A DNA stretch of 64,000 bases from Actinosynnema pretiosum (GTDB lineage: Bacteria; Actinomycetota; Actinomycetes; Mycobacteriales; Pseudonocardiaceae). The notes beneath the pieces were generated by a model, which saw nothing but the letters and a program-made list of their open reading frames with translations, ran no database searches and was not told the DNA's origin. The first letter of the stretch is position 1. Every line of letters begins with the position of its first letter. Positions 16,577-24,241 of the stretch are shown here, piece by piece. Both the position numbers and the translations under genes were made by a program. The stretch is from assembly GCF_024171695.1 (NCBI RefSeq), contig NZ_JAMTCF010000008.1, positions 30,564 through 94,563 of the forward strand, given 5' to 3'.

Positions 16577-16822
16577 GTGGTGGACTCCTACGTCGTCCGG
16601 TACGTCGGCGGGCCGCTCGACGGGCGGGTCGACTCGGTCGCGCGGCCTGGGCCCGAGCCTCGGCCCACGGTCAAGCACGTGCACCTGCACGGTGGGCCCA
16701 AGATCGTGCACCACTACGACCTGCACTACGCGGTCGAGTACGGGTGCGAGTACCGGCTCCGGGTCGAGGGCGAGGACGAGAGCGGCGACGGGGACGACGG
16801 CGGCGGCGGGTGTGCGGGCTGA
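16577..16822 (+). CDS. Small hypothetical protein with Gly/Cys C-terminus, 81 aa
   Basis: Compact protein starting at tandem GTG codons after a GAGGAGGTG ribosome site; an ATG at 16538 is an alternative. It begins DSYVVRYVGGPLDGRVDSV, a pattern (YVGGPLDG) frequent in small actinobacterial and phage-related hypothetical proteins, and is His-rich in the middle (KHVHLHGGPKIVHHYDLHY). The last 16 residues are acidic and Gly-rich, ending GDDGGGGCAG with a single cysteine, which faintly recalls the tails of the TIGR04222-like proteins. Function unknown. Confidence 0.6.
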   Translation: MVDSYVVRYVGGPLDGRVDSVARPGPEPRPTVKHVHLHGGPKIVHHYDLHYAVEYGCEYRLRVEGEDESGDGDDGGGGCAG

Positions 16823-17056
16823 CGTCCCGGCCCCGCCTTGGTGATCATCCACTGTGGACTCGGCGGCCCCTCGGCCGCCCGCCCGCGGATCCCGGCTCGA
16901 TTTCCCTTGCGCCGCAAAGCCAACCGCCTCCTTGCGCTCCGCAGTCGTGCGGTCGCACAGTGGTGGCCCCGCGTGCGCGAGGGGCAGCCACCCGCCGGGA
17001 ATGTCGGTGCCGTAGGGCAAGCTGCACCCCGAAGAAGTTGATCAGTGGAGGTGCCG

Positions 17057-17725
17057 ATGGCCAAGGCCAAGCAGAGTCTGTCCCCCGAGGACCTCGACCA
17101 CCTGCGGGCTGAACTCGACGCGGGTCGGCAGCCCCCGGTGTGGTTCACCGCCTCGGCGGTGGGGATGGAGGCGGGCAAGTCGGCGAAGGTGCTGGCGCTC
17201 ACCGACCCGCCCGAGGGCGACTTCATCCAGGTCCGCCCGACCGGGGCCAGGGACGAGCTGTCCTTCTCCCCGGCCGAGCTCACCCTGGAGAAACCCGCCC
17301 CCCGCAAGAAGGAGCCCGCCCCGCCCCCGCCGCCGCCCGCCGCCGCCCCGGTGGCTGCCGCGTCGGTGGAACCGGGCCCGGTCGAGCACATCTACACGCC
17401 CGAACCGCCGCCCGCCAAGCCCAAGCCCGCCGCGAAGACCGCGCCGAAGAAGCCCGTCCGGGGCGTCGAGGTGACGGTCACGCTCAACTCCACCGCCGAC
17501 GGCGAGTGGACCGTGGACGTGCAGAGCGGCAGCAAGCGCACCCTGCGCGCGGCGCCCATCTCCGCCGCGCTGGTCGCCCAGGCGGCCCGGTCGCTGCTGC
17601 CCGAGGTGCACGAGGCGGTCGAGGGCGTGCTCGCCGCGGCGCGGGAGAAGCACCTGGCCCGCGTCGAGCAGCTGCGGACCGAGCTGGAGGCGGCGCAGCG
17701 GGCGCTGGACGAGCTGTCCGAGTGA
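17057..17725 (+). CDS. Coiled-coil protein, possibly DUF6319 family, 222 aa
   Basis: Cytoplasmic protein in three parts: an N-terminal domain (SLSPEDLDHLRAELDAGRQPPVWFTASAVGMEAGKSAKVLALTD...), a long Pro/Ala/Lys-rich linker, and a C-terminal domain (VEVTVTLNSTADGEWTVDV...) ending in a helix with heptad character (EKHLARVEQLRTELEAAQRALDELSE). The C-terminal domain is clearly paralogous to the protein at 54241-54705. The ATG at 17057 has GGAGGT upstream; a GTG twelve bases earlier is possible. The basic linker suggests nucleic-acid or nucleoid association, but that is inference. Confidence 0.78.
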   Translation: MAKAKQSLSPEDLDHLRAELDAGRQPPVWFTASAVGMEAGKSAKVLALTDPPEGDFIQVRPTGARDELSFSPAELTLEKPAPRKKEPAPPPPPPAAAPVAAASVEPGPVEHIYTPEPPPAKPKPAAKTAPKKPVRGVEVTVTLNSTADGEWTVDVQSGSKRTLRAAPISAALVAQAARSLLPEVHEAVEGVLAAAREKHLARVEQLRTELEAAQRALDELSE

Positions 17726-17893
17726 CCCCGGTGTCGCCGGAACGCTCAGCCCGGTGACCACTCAGTGCTACTCCGTGGTGATCTGCACTCCGCGATCGGG
17801 TGAGGGTACTTCCCCTGCGCAGCGGTAGAGCGCACGGTGAGGGCGAAATACCTTCGGGAGCGGGTAGGACCGCTCGACACGGGGAGGTCAATC

Positions 17894-17995
17894 ATGGCGG
17901 TAGAGAGCACGGCGGCGGAGCGGCCCGCGGCCGGGGGTTGCGGCTGCTGCGGCGGCTGCACCGGCCCTGGGTGCGGCTGCTGCTCCAGCTGCTGA
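17894..17995 (+). CDS. 33-residue Cys-rich peptide
   Basis: Very short gene with a good ribosome site (GGGGAGG, seven bases before the ATG) and its own stop. The first 15 residues (MAVESTAAERPAAGG) look like a small leader; the remaining 18 contain eight cysteines, arranged as two near-identical heptads CGCCGGC and CGCCSSC joined by TGPG. Cysteines are residues 16, 18, 19, 22, 27, 29, 30 and 33. It could be a miniature metallothionein-like metal chelator or the precursor of a modified peptide; no modification enzyme is adjacent. Upstream 160 bases are non-coding and may hold a promoter. Confidence 0.72.
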   Translation: MAVESTAAERPAAGGCGCCGGCTGPGCGCCSSC

Positions 17996-18257
17996 CGAGG
18001 ACGAACGGGTTCCGGCCCCGGTCGCGCACCCCGCGCGGCCGGGGCCGGTCCGCGTCCGGGGCGAGCCCTCGCGGGCGTTCACCGCGCGCACCCCCTCACA
18101 ACCCCGCGAGAACGCGGAACGGTTCGGGGTGAGCACCGCGAGCGCCCCCGAGCGGACCCCGGAAAACCGGCCCGACAACGCCGGAGGGGGCACGTCCGGG
18201 GCTCTCGAAGCCCCCGTCCGCACCCCCGACCGGTCACCAACCGTCACCAAGTCCCGA

Positions 18258-19814
18258 TCACGGCGGGCACACGGTGTTGTTCGACGGCGTCTTCCCGTCG
18301 ACCAGGAAGTCCTTCGCGAACCCCGCCGCGCAGGCCGAGTTCACCAGCGCCCCGTGCCCACCGCCCTGCCAGCCGACCAGCACCCCGCCGGGCAGCGACT
18401 GGGCGACCCGCTCGGTCCCCGCCTCGGGTGTCACCGGGTCGGCGGCCGTGCTCACCACGAGCACCGGCGGCACCTGCTCCAGCTTCGGCGCCTTGTCCAG
18501 CTGCGGCACCGGGAACGGCCCGCACACCAGCAGCTGCCGCGCGTGCCACGCCCCGAACAGCGGGTGCTTGCTCCCCCAGTCCTCCGCCAGCGCCGCCACC
18601 CGCTCGGGTGGCACCCGCGAGGAGGTGTCGTTGCAGGTCGTCACGATGCCCGCGTCCAGCCGGGGCGGGTCCGCCTCGGTGCCGCCCACCAGCGGGGCGA
18701 CGAACCGCACCAGCGGCGCCCCGTCACCGCCCTCGGCCGACACCAGCGCGTCGGCCAGCTCCGCCCAGCGCCCCCGGTCGGCCAGCCCGACCAGCACCGC
18801 CCTGGTCGCGGTGCCCGCCGTCACGTCGATCCCGGTCGAGTCCCGCAGCGGGGTCGACCGCAGCTTCTCCAGCAGCGCCGTGAACCGCTTCTCCGCGTCG
18901 GCCCCCAGCGCGCACCCGCGCACCGCGCAGTCCGCGGCGAACGCCTCGAACGCCTCCTGCGCCGCCACCGCCTTGGCCTCGGCGACGCCCATCACGTCCA
19001 GCGTCGGGTCCGGCGCCCCGTCCAGCACGAACCGCCCCACCGCCGACGGGTACCGCGCGGCGTACGTGGTCAGCACCTTCGAGCCGTCGCCGACCCCGAT
19101 CGCGTTCAGGTGGTCGACCTTCAGCTCGACGCGCAGCTGCTCCAGGTCGGCGGCCGTGCGCCAGCTGTCCAGCGCGGTCAGCTGGTTCTCCATGTCCAGC
19201 ACGCACTCCTGGCTGGCCCGCCCGACGTGCTCCAGCAGCCGCTCCTGCGAGGCGACGCCGGGGTCCGACTCGACGATCCCCAGCCGAGCCGCCCCCGGCA
19301 CGCACTGCACGCCGTCCGAGCTGCCGGTGCCCCGGCGGTCCATCCCGATCAGCGTGAACGTCCGCAGCAGGTCGGCGGGCAGCGCGGCGGCCATCCTGGC
19401 GGCAAGGACGGTGCCCGGCTCGCCGTCCGGGTCGCCGAGCACGACCAGCGCGCTCTTGCCCGACCCGACCTTCAGCAGCTCGACCTGCAACGTCCCGCGC
19501 CCCGGCCTGCTCGGCGCGTCCAGCCTGGCGCTGAACCGCGCGCAGTCGTAGGTCAGCCCGCCGGTGGGGACGTCGCCGCTCATCCTGGTCCTGGTCACGG
19601 CGGTGCAGTCGGACCAGTCGATCCGGCCGCCGAAGTCCTCCAGACCGGGCAGCTCCCGCGTCCCGGACGCCGAGGTGGGCGGCGCCTGACCGTCCCCGCC
19701 ACCACGCACGGCGATCACCGGCCGGGTCGACGGGCCCGCGCTGCACGCCGCCAGCGCGCTCAGTGCCACCAGGAACAGGGCGGCGTGACGCCGACGCGGC
19801 ACAGTCGTTCCCAC
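18258..19814 (-). CDS. TAP-family alpha/beta hydrolase lipoprotein with degenerate active site
   Basis: 518-aa exported lipoprotein (signal ending LAAC at residue 24) of the tripeptidyl aminopeptidase / SlpD-like family. Two family signatures remain: GMDRRGTGSSDG and the C-terminal TAP-like domain with the Asp in STAADPVTP and His in GGGHGALVN. The nucleophile elbow, normally GxSxG, reads GVGDGS so that residue 242 is Gly instead of Ser, and the oxyanion motif NPGGPG is replaced by LGDPDGEPG. The protein is full-length and not frameshifted, so it is likely to be a non-catalytic binding protein or to use another mechanism. Disulfide-capable cysteines are kept. Confidence 0.88.
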   Translation of the reverse strand: MGTTVPRRRHAALFLVALSALAACSAGPSTRPVIAVRGGGDGQAPPTSASGTRELPGLEDFGGRIDWSDCTAVTRTRMSGDVPTGGLTYDCARFSARLDAPSRPGRGTLQVELLKVGSGKSALVVLGDPDGEPGTVLAARMAAALPADLLRTFTLIGMDRRGTGSSDGVQCVPGAARLGIVESDPGVASQERLLEHVGRASQECVLDMENQLTALDSWRTAADLEQLRVELKVDHLNAIGVGDGSKVLTTYAARYPSAVGRFVLDGAPDPTLDVMGVAEAKAVAAQEAFEAFAADCAVRGCALGADAEKRFTALLEKLRSTPLRDSTGIDVTAGTATRAVLVGLADRGRWAELADALVSAEGGDGAPLVRFVAPLVGGTEADPPRLDAGIVTTCNDTSSRVPPERVAALAEDWGSKHPLFGAWHARQLLVCGPFPVPQLDKAPKLEQVPPVLVVSTAADPVTPEAGTERVAQSLPGGVLVGWQGGGHGALVNSACAAGFAKDFLVDGKTPSNNTVCPP

Positions 19815-19891
19815 CTCTCAGACGACGGACATCGCAAAGAGTCACACAGTCCAGGTGAGACTTCAGTGAGAGCCACGGGGGAGGATGGGGC

Positions 19892-20797
19892 GTGGTCACC
19901 GCGCACGTCGACAGCAGTCCCGCCCCCCGCTCGCCCCTGGGCGCCGCCTCCGCCGCGCTGGCGAGGGGGGCCGCCGCCGTCCCGCCCACCGCGCTGCTGC
20001 TGGTGGGGGTGATCAGCGTGCAGGTGGGGGCGGCCGTGGCCAAGAACCTGTTCGCCCAGGTCGGGTCGGCGGGCGCGGTCACGCTGCGGCTGGTGCTGGC
20101 CGCGCTCGTGCTGCTGGCGGTGTGGCGGCCGTCGGTGCGGATGCCCGCGCGGACCTGGGCGGTGGTGGGCGGGTTCGGGGTGGTCCTGGGGACGATGAAC
20201 CTGCTCATCTACCAGGCGATCGAGCGCATCCCGCTGGGCGCGGCGGTCACCATCGAGTTCCTCGGGCCGCTGGCCGTCGCGGTGCTCGGGTCCCGGCGCT
20301 GGGTGGACGGGGTGTGGGCTGTGCTCGCCGGGGGCGGGGTGCTGATGCTGGCCAGGGCGGACGGCGGGCTCTCGTTCGCCGGGGTGGCGTTCGCGCTGGC
20401 CGCCGCCGCGTGCTGGGCGGCGTACATCCTGCTGTCGGCCGCCGTGGGCGGGCGGACCAGCGGGGGGAGCGGGCTGGCGCTGGCGATGGTGGTCGGGTCG
20501 CTGGTGGCGCTGCCGTTCGGGATCGGGTCGGCGGGCGCCCAGCTGGTCGACCCCCACGTGCTGCTGGTCGGGCTCGGGGTGGCGCTGCTGTCGTCGGTGG
20601 TGCCCTACTCGCTGGAGCTGGAGGCGCTGCGGCGGATCCCGTCGAAGACGTTCGGGGTGCTGATGAGCCTGGGCCCGGCCGCCGCCGCGCTGGCCGGGCT
20701 GGTGCTGCTGGGGGAGCGGCTCGACTGGGCGCAGTGGGTGGCGGTGGGGTGCGTGGTGGCCGCGTCGGTGGGGGCTACCCGGAGCGCTCGGCGCTGA
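19892..20797 (+). CDS. EamA/DMT superfamily transporter (RhtA-like exporter)
   Basis: 301 aa integral membrane protein with ten predicted helices arranged as two EamA repeats; the first repeat covers about residues 35-150 (VGVISVQVGAAVAKNLFAQVGSAG...) and the second 160-295. The helix containing IYQAIERIPLGAAVTIEFLGPL matches RhtA-type threonine/homoserine exporters; substrate specificity is inferred only. Starts at GTG at 19892. The 3' end overlaps the convergent ligase gene by 23 bases. Confidence 0.92.
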   Translation: MVTAHVDSSPAPRSPLGAASAALARGAAAVPPTALLLVGVISVQVGAAVAKNLFAQVGSAGAVTLRLVLAALVLLAVWRPSVRMPARTWAVVGGFGVVLGTMNLLIYQAIERIPLGAAVTIEFLGPLAVAVLGSRRWVDGVWAVLAGGGVLMLARADGGLSFAGVAFALAAAACWAAYILLSAAVGGRTSGGSGLALAMVVGSLVALPFGIGSAGAQLVDPHVLLVGLGVALLSSVVPYSLELEALRRIPSKTFGVLMSLGPAAAALAGLVLLGERLDWAQWVAVGCVVAASVGATRSARR

Positions 20798-21875
20798 GGT
20801 CCGGCGCCTCCCTGACCTCGCCCCGGAGCACGGCGGCCAGGTCGTAGCGGGCGGGCTGGTCGAGCTGGTCGTAGCGGCAGGAGGCGGCCTCCCGGTCCGG
20901 GCGCCAGCGGCGGAACTGCCCGTTGTGGCGCAGCCGGGCGGGCGCCGCGCCCTCGGTCTGGCTGTAGGAGATCTCCAGGACGCGCTCGGGGGTCAGCGGG
21001 GTCCAGTCGGACTGCTTGCGCCAGCGGTTCTCCTCCCCCGGCGAGCGGCGCCCGTCCGAGTGGCCGACCCAGGGGTGCTCGCCCCCGGTGATCAGCGGGG
21101 ACAGCTCCTCGGCCAGCGCCCGGCGCTCGGCCGCCTTGAACGAGCCGACCACGCCGACGTGGTGCAGCACCCCGGCGTCGTCGTGCAGGCCGAGCAGCAG
21201 GGAGCCGACCGCCGTGCCGGGTTCGGTGTCCTTGTGCCAGCGCAGCCCGGCCACCACGCACTCGGCGGTCCTGGCGTGCTTGACCTTCACCATGGCCCGC
21301 TTGCCCGGCAGGTAGGCGCCGGCCACCGGCTTGCCGACCACCCCGTCCAGGCCCGCGCCCTCGAACAGGCCGAACCAGCGCCGCGCCAGCTCGACGTCCC
21401 CGGTGCACGGGGTCAGGTGCAGCGAGCCGGACGGCGTGAGCACGTCCTCCAGGGCCGCCCGCCGGTGCGAGGTCGGCCGGTCGAGCAGGACCTCGTCACC
21501 CAGGGCGAGCAGGTCGAACGCCACGAAACCGGCCGGGGTCCGCTCGGAGAGCAGCGCGACCCGGCTCGCCGCCGGGTGGATCCGCTCGGTGAGGGCGTCG
21601 AAGTCGAGCCGCCCGCCGAGGGAGACGACCAGCTCGCCGTCCAGCACCACGCGGGCCGGGAGCGCGGAGTCGCGCAGGGCGGCCTCCACCTCGGGGAAGT
21701 ACCGGTTCAGCGGCTTGCCGCTGCGGGACTGGAGGACCACCTCGGGGCCGTCGCGGAAGACCAGGCAGCGGTAGCCGTCCCACTTGGGCTCGAAGAGCAG
21801 GTCGGAGGTGGCGGGGATGGCGTCCGCGCTGGTGGCCAGCATCGGCTGCACGGGCGGGGTCAGCGGGAGCGGCAC
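20775..21875 (-). CDS. ATP-dependent DNA ligase (LigC-like)
   Basis: 366 aa, catalytic core of a single-subunit ATP-dependent ligase. Adenylation motif I is EPKWDGYRCL (nucleophilic Lys), motif III includes FVAFDLLAL, motif IV GLDGVVGKP, motif V VKVKHARTAECVVAG. The C-terminal OB domain is present (GVGVVGSF through RYDLAAVL). It starts at GTG with AGGAG upstream. No polymerase or nuclease domain is fused; together with the separate LigD-type polymerase at 14733 it resembles the split ligase/polymerase layout of actinobacterial end-joining and backup repair. Ku is not seen here. Confidence 0.93.
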   Translation of the reverse strand: MPLPLTPPVQPMLATSADAIPATSDLLFEPKWDGYRCLVFRDGPEVVLQSRSGKPLNRYFPEVEAALRDSALPARVVLDGELVVSLGGRLDFDALTERIHPAASRVALLSERTPAGFVAFDLLALGDEVLLDRPTSHRRAALEDVLTPSGSLHLTPCTGDVELARRWFGLFEGAGLDGVVGKPVAGAYLPGKRAMVKVKHARTAECVVAGLRWHKDTEPGTAVGSLLLGLHDDAGVLHHVGVVGSFKAAERRALAEELSPLITGGEHPWVGHSDGRRSPGEENRWRKQSDWTPLTPERVLEISYSQTEGAAPARLRHNGQFRRWRPDREAASCRYDQLDQPARYDLAAVLRGEVREAPDLSAERSG

Positions 21876-21934
21876 TCGGTCTCCTGACTCGGTCGGTCCG
21901 GAACGGGACGTCCGGGCGCGCGCGGGATCGTGGG

Positions 21935-22687
21935 CTACCTGGCCCGCGCGTAGCGGAGCATCAGGTAGCCCTCGTCGTGCAGCGCCGAGGACAGCTCCAT
22001 GCCGCGCGGCACCGCCGACGGCACACCGGCGCCGATCCGGCCCGCGCCGCCCGCCACCAGCAGCGGGGCCACGGTCAGGCACAGCACGTCCACCAGGTCC
22101 GCCGCGATCAGGGACGCGAACAGGGCGGGCCCGCCCTCGCAGTCCACCCGGCGCAGGCCGCGCTCGTCCAGCGCGCGCAGGGCCAGCGCGGGGTGGACCG
22201 AGGACTCGCCCGCCACCACCACGTCCGCGCCCGCCTCGGACAGCTCCGCGCGCCGCCGGGCCGGGGCCTCCGAGGTGGTCAGCACGATCGGCGGCACCAG
22301 GGTGTCCGTGAGCAGCGGCGAGTCCGGCTCCAGCGAGCACCGGCCGCTCACCACCGCGATCGGCGGGATCGGGGCCAGGCCCAGCCGCGCCCTGCGCTCG
22401 GCCCGCGCCTTCCCGGCCACCACGCCCCGGTAGCCCTCGGCCGAGGCGGTGCCCGCGCCCACCAGGACGACGTCGGCCAGGTCGCGGCCCAGGGCGAACA
22501 CCTTCTGGTCGGCCGCGCCGCCCAGGCCGCCGGAGCGGCCGTCCACGGTCATCGCGCCGTCGGCGCTGGCCACGAAGTTGACCTGCACCCACGGGCGGTC
22601 CAGGTCCGCAGGGTGGTCGTAGAGCCGCTCCAGCTCCGCGTCCGTGATGTTGCTCTCCGCGCCGCTCCCCGGCCACAGCTTCTGCAC
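21935..22687 (-). CDS. RibD C-terminal domain reductase (pyrimidine reductase family)
   Basis: 250-aa NADPH-dependent reductase of the RibD_C/dihydrofolate-reductase-like fold, without the N-terminal deaminase. Motifs: WVQVNFVASADGAMTVDGRSGGLGGAADQKVF, DVVLVGAGTASAEGY, RRVDCEGGPALFASL and the C-terminal LHDEGYLMLRYA. Because it stands alone away from other riboflavin genes, the substrate may be a riboflavin precursor or another pyrimidine/pterin. The GTG at 22687 gives the standard start; an ATG at 22722 overlaps the first codon of the divergent ZapE gene. Confidence 0.88.
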   Translation of the reverse strand: MQKLWPGSGAESNITDAELERLYDHPADLDRPWVQVNFVASADGAMTVDGRSGGLGGAADQKVFALGRDLADVVLVGAGTASAEGYRGVVAGKARAERRARLGLAPIPPIAVVSGRCSLEPDSPLLTDTLVPPIVLTTSEAPARRRAELSEAGADVVVAGESSVHPALALRALDERGLRRVDCEGGPALFASLIAADLVDVLCLTVAPLLVAGGAGRIGAGVPSAVPRGMELSSALHDEGYLMLRYARAR

Positions 22688-22721
22688 CGACCCATCCCAG
22701 CACGGCGTTAGGCTCCCCGCC

Positions 22722-23729
22722 ATGCCCGCCCCCAGCCTGGTCGAACGCGATCCGCAGGTCGCACCGGACGAACTAGTCGGGGCGATGGTCCCGCCACCGC
22801 ACTTCGACGCGGTCCGCTTCGACACCTACGCGCCCAACCCGGACGAGCCCAGCCAGGCCGCGGCCGTCGCGGCCTGCGCGGAGTTCGCCGGGCGGATCGG
22901 CGCCGGTGGCGAGCGCAAGGGGTGGCTCGGGTCGCTGTTCGGCAAGCGGGACAGCGGTCCCGCGCCGGGGCTGTACCTGGACGGCGGGTTCGGGGTGGGC
23001 AAGACGCACCTGCTGGCCTCGCTGTGGCACGCGGTGCCCGGTCCCAAGGCGTTCGGCACGTTCGTCGAGGTCACCAACCTGGTCGGGGCCCTCGGGTTCG
23101 TGGAGACGGTGCGCAGGCTCGGCGACCACCGGTTGCTCGCGATCGACGAGTTCGAGCTGGACGACCCCGGCGACACCATGCTGGTCGGCAGGCTCATCAA
23201 GGAGCTGACCGAGGCCGGGGTCGCGGTCGCGGCCACCTCCAACACGCTGCCGGACAAGCTCGGCGAGGGCCGGTTCGCCGCCGCCGACTTCCTGCGGGAG
23301 ATCCAGAAGCTGGCCGCGCGGTTCGAGGTGGTCCGGGTGGACGGGCCCGACTACCGGCACCGGGGGCTGCCCGACGCGCCCGACCCGATGGGCGACGACG
23401 AGCTGGTCGCCAGGGCCGAGGCCACGCCCGGCTCGACGCTGGACGACTTCGGGGCGCTGTGCGCGAAGCTCGCCAAGGTCCACCCGTCCCGCTACGGGCG
23501 GCTGCTCGACGGGGTCACCGCGGTTCACCTGAAGGGCGTGCACGCCGCGCCCGATCAGTCGGTCGCGTTGCGGCTGGTCGCGCTGGGTGACCGGCTCTAC
23601 GACCGGGACATCCCGGTCGCCGTCTCCGGGCAGCCGCTGTCGGAGCTGTTCACCGAGGAGATGCTCACCGGCGGTTACCGCAAGAAGTACCTGCGGGCGG
23701 TGTCCAGGCTGGTCGCGCTTTCCCGCTGA
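22722..23729 (+). CDS. zapE: Cell division protein ZapE (AFG1-like ATPase)
   Basis: 335 aa AAA-type ATPase. Walker A is GGFGVGKTHLL, Walker B LLAIDEFELDD, sensor-1 AATSNTLPD; the C-terminal region (SVALRLVALGDRLYDRDIPVAVSGQPLSELFTEEML) matches the family. In proteobacteria ZapE destabilises FtsZ polymers under stress; AFG1 relatives act in mitochondrial protein quality control. A TTAGGCT-like -10 element lies only a few bases from the ATG, suggesting a leaderless transcript. Divergent from the RibD-like gene. Confidence 0.93.
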   Translation: MPAPSLVERDPQVAPDELVGAMVPPPHFDAVRFDTYAPNPDEPSQAAAVAACAEFAGRIGAGGERKGWLGSLFGKRDSGPAPGLYLDGGFGVGKTHLLASLWHAVPGPKAFGTFVEVTNLVGALGFVETVRRLGDHRLLAIDEFELDDPGDTMLVGRLIKELTEAGVAVAATSNTLPDKLGEGRFAAADFLREIQKLAARFEVVRVDGPDYRHRGLPDAPDPMGDDELVARAEATPGSTLDDFGALCAKLAKVHPSRYGRLLDGVTAVHLKGVHAAPDQSVALRLVALGDRLYDRDIPVAVSGQPLSELFTEEMLTGGYRKKYLRAVSRLVALSR

Positions 23730-23798
23730 TGGACGAGTGTCGGCGCGCTTCCCGCCGGGTACTCGTGCGGGGCCTGGGAGTCCGCGGGAGGAGCGCCG

Positions 23799-24044
23799 AT
23801 GCTGAGCGAGCGGGAACGCAAGACGCTGCAGGAGATCGAGTCCAGACTCGCGGGGGAGGAACCGGCGCTCGCCTCCGCGCTCGTCGACGGCAAGCCGACC
23901 AGGCCCACGGTCGGCTACGCGCTCACCGCCGCGTTCCTGGCGCTGGGGATCGTCCTGATGACGCTGGGCGCCTTCTGGGACGGGGTCGGGTCGATCTCGT
24001 TCGGTCTCGTCGTGCTGCTGTTCAGCCACACGACCTGGAAGTAG
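23799..24044 (+). CDS. DUF3040 family membrane protein
   Basis: 81 aa with an N-terminal soluble helix typical of DUF3040 (MLSERERKTLQEIESRLAGEEPALASAL) and two short hydrophobic segments (GYALTAAFLALGIVLMTLGAF and VGSISFGLVVLLF). Family members are small actinobacterial membrane proteins of unknown function. GGAGG lies 8 bases upstream of the ATG. Confidence 0.9.
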   Translation: MLSERERKTLQEIESRLAGEEPALASALVDGKPTRPTVGYALTAAFLALGIVLMTLGAFWDGVGSISFGLVVLLFSHTTWK

Positions 24045-24098
24045 CGCCTGCTCCGAGGTGGACCGGGGAGGGGTTCGGCTCCCGGATCGCGCGTGGGA

Positions 24099-24126
24099 CC
24101 GTCGCGGTTGTCGACCGCCGCGACGG
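24099..24126. terminator. Candidate hairpin terminator
   Basis: Nine-base perfect stem (CCGTCGCGG at 24099-24107 and its complement at 24118-24126) with a 10-base loop, in the non-coding gap after the DUF3040 gene. Confidence 0.5.
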
Positions 24127-24241
24127 CCCGTCCTGAAGACCCTCGCCTCACCCGTCCGAGCGACCGCTCCCGGTGACGATCGGGTCACCAACCCCGCCCC
24201 GGCCGGAAATGCGTCGCGCCGCGCTCGCGCGGTGAGCGAGC

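Noticed and set aside
23729..24136. Plus-strand frame overlapping the DUF3040 gene
   Set aside because: Out of frame with a recognised family; Arg-rich composition and no ribosome site.
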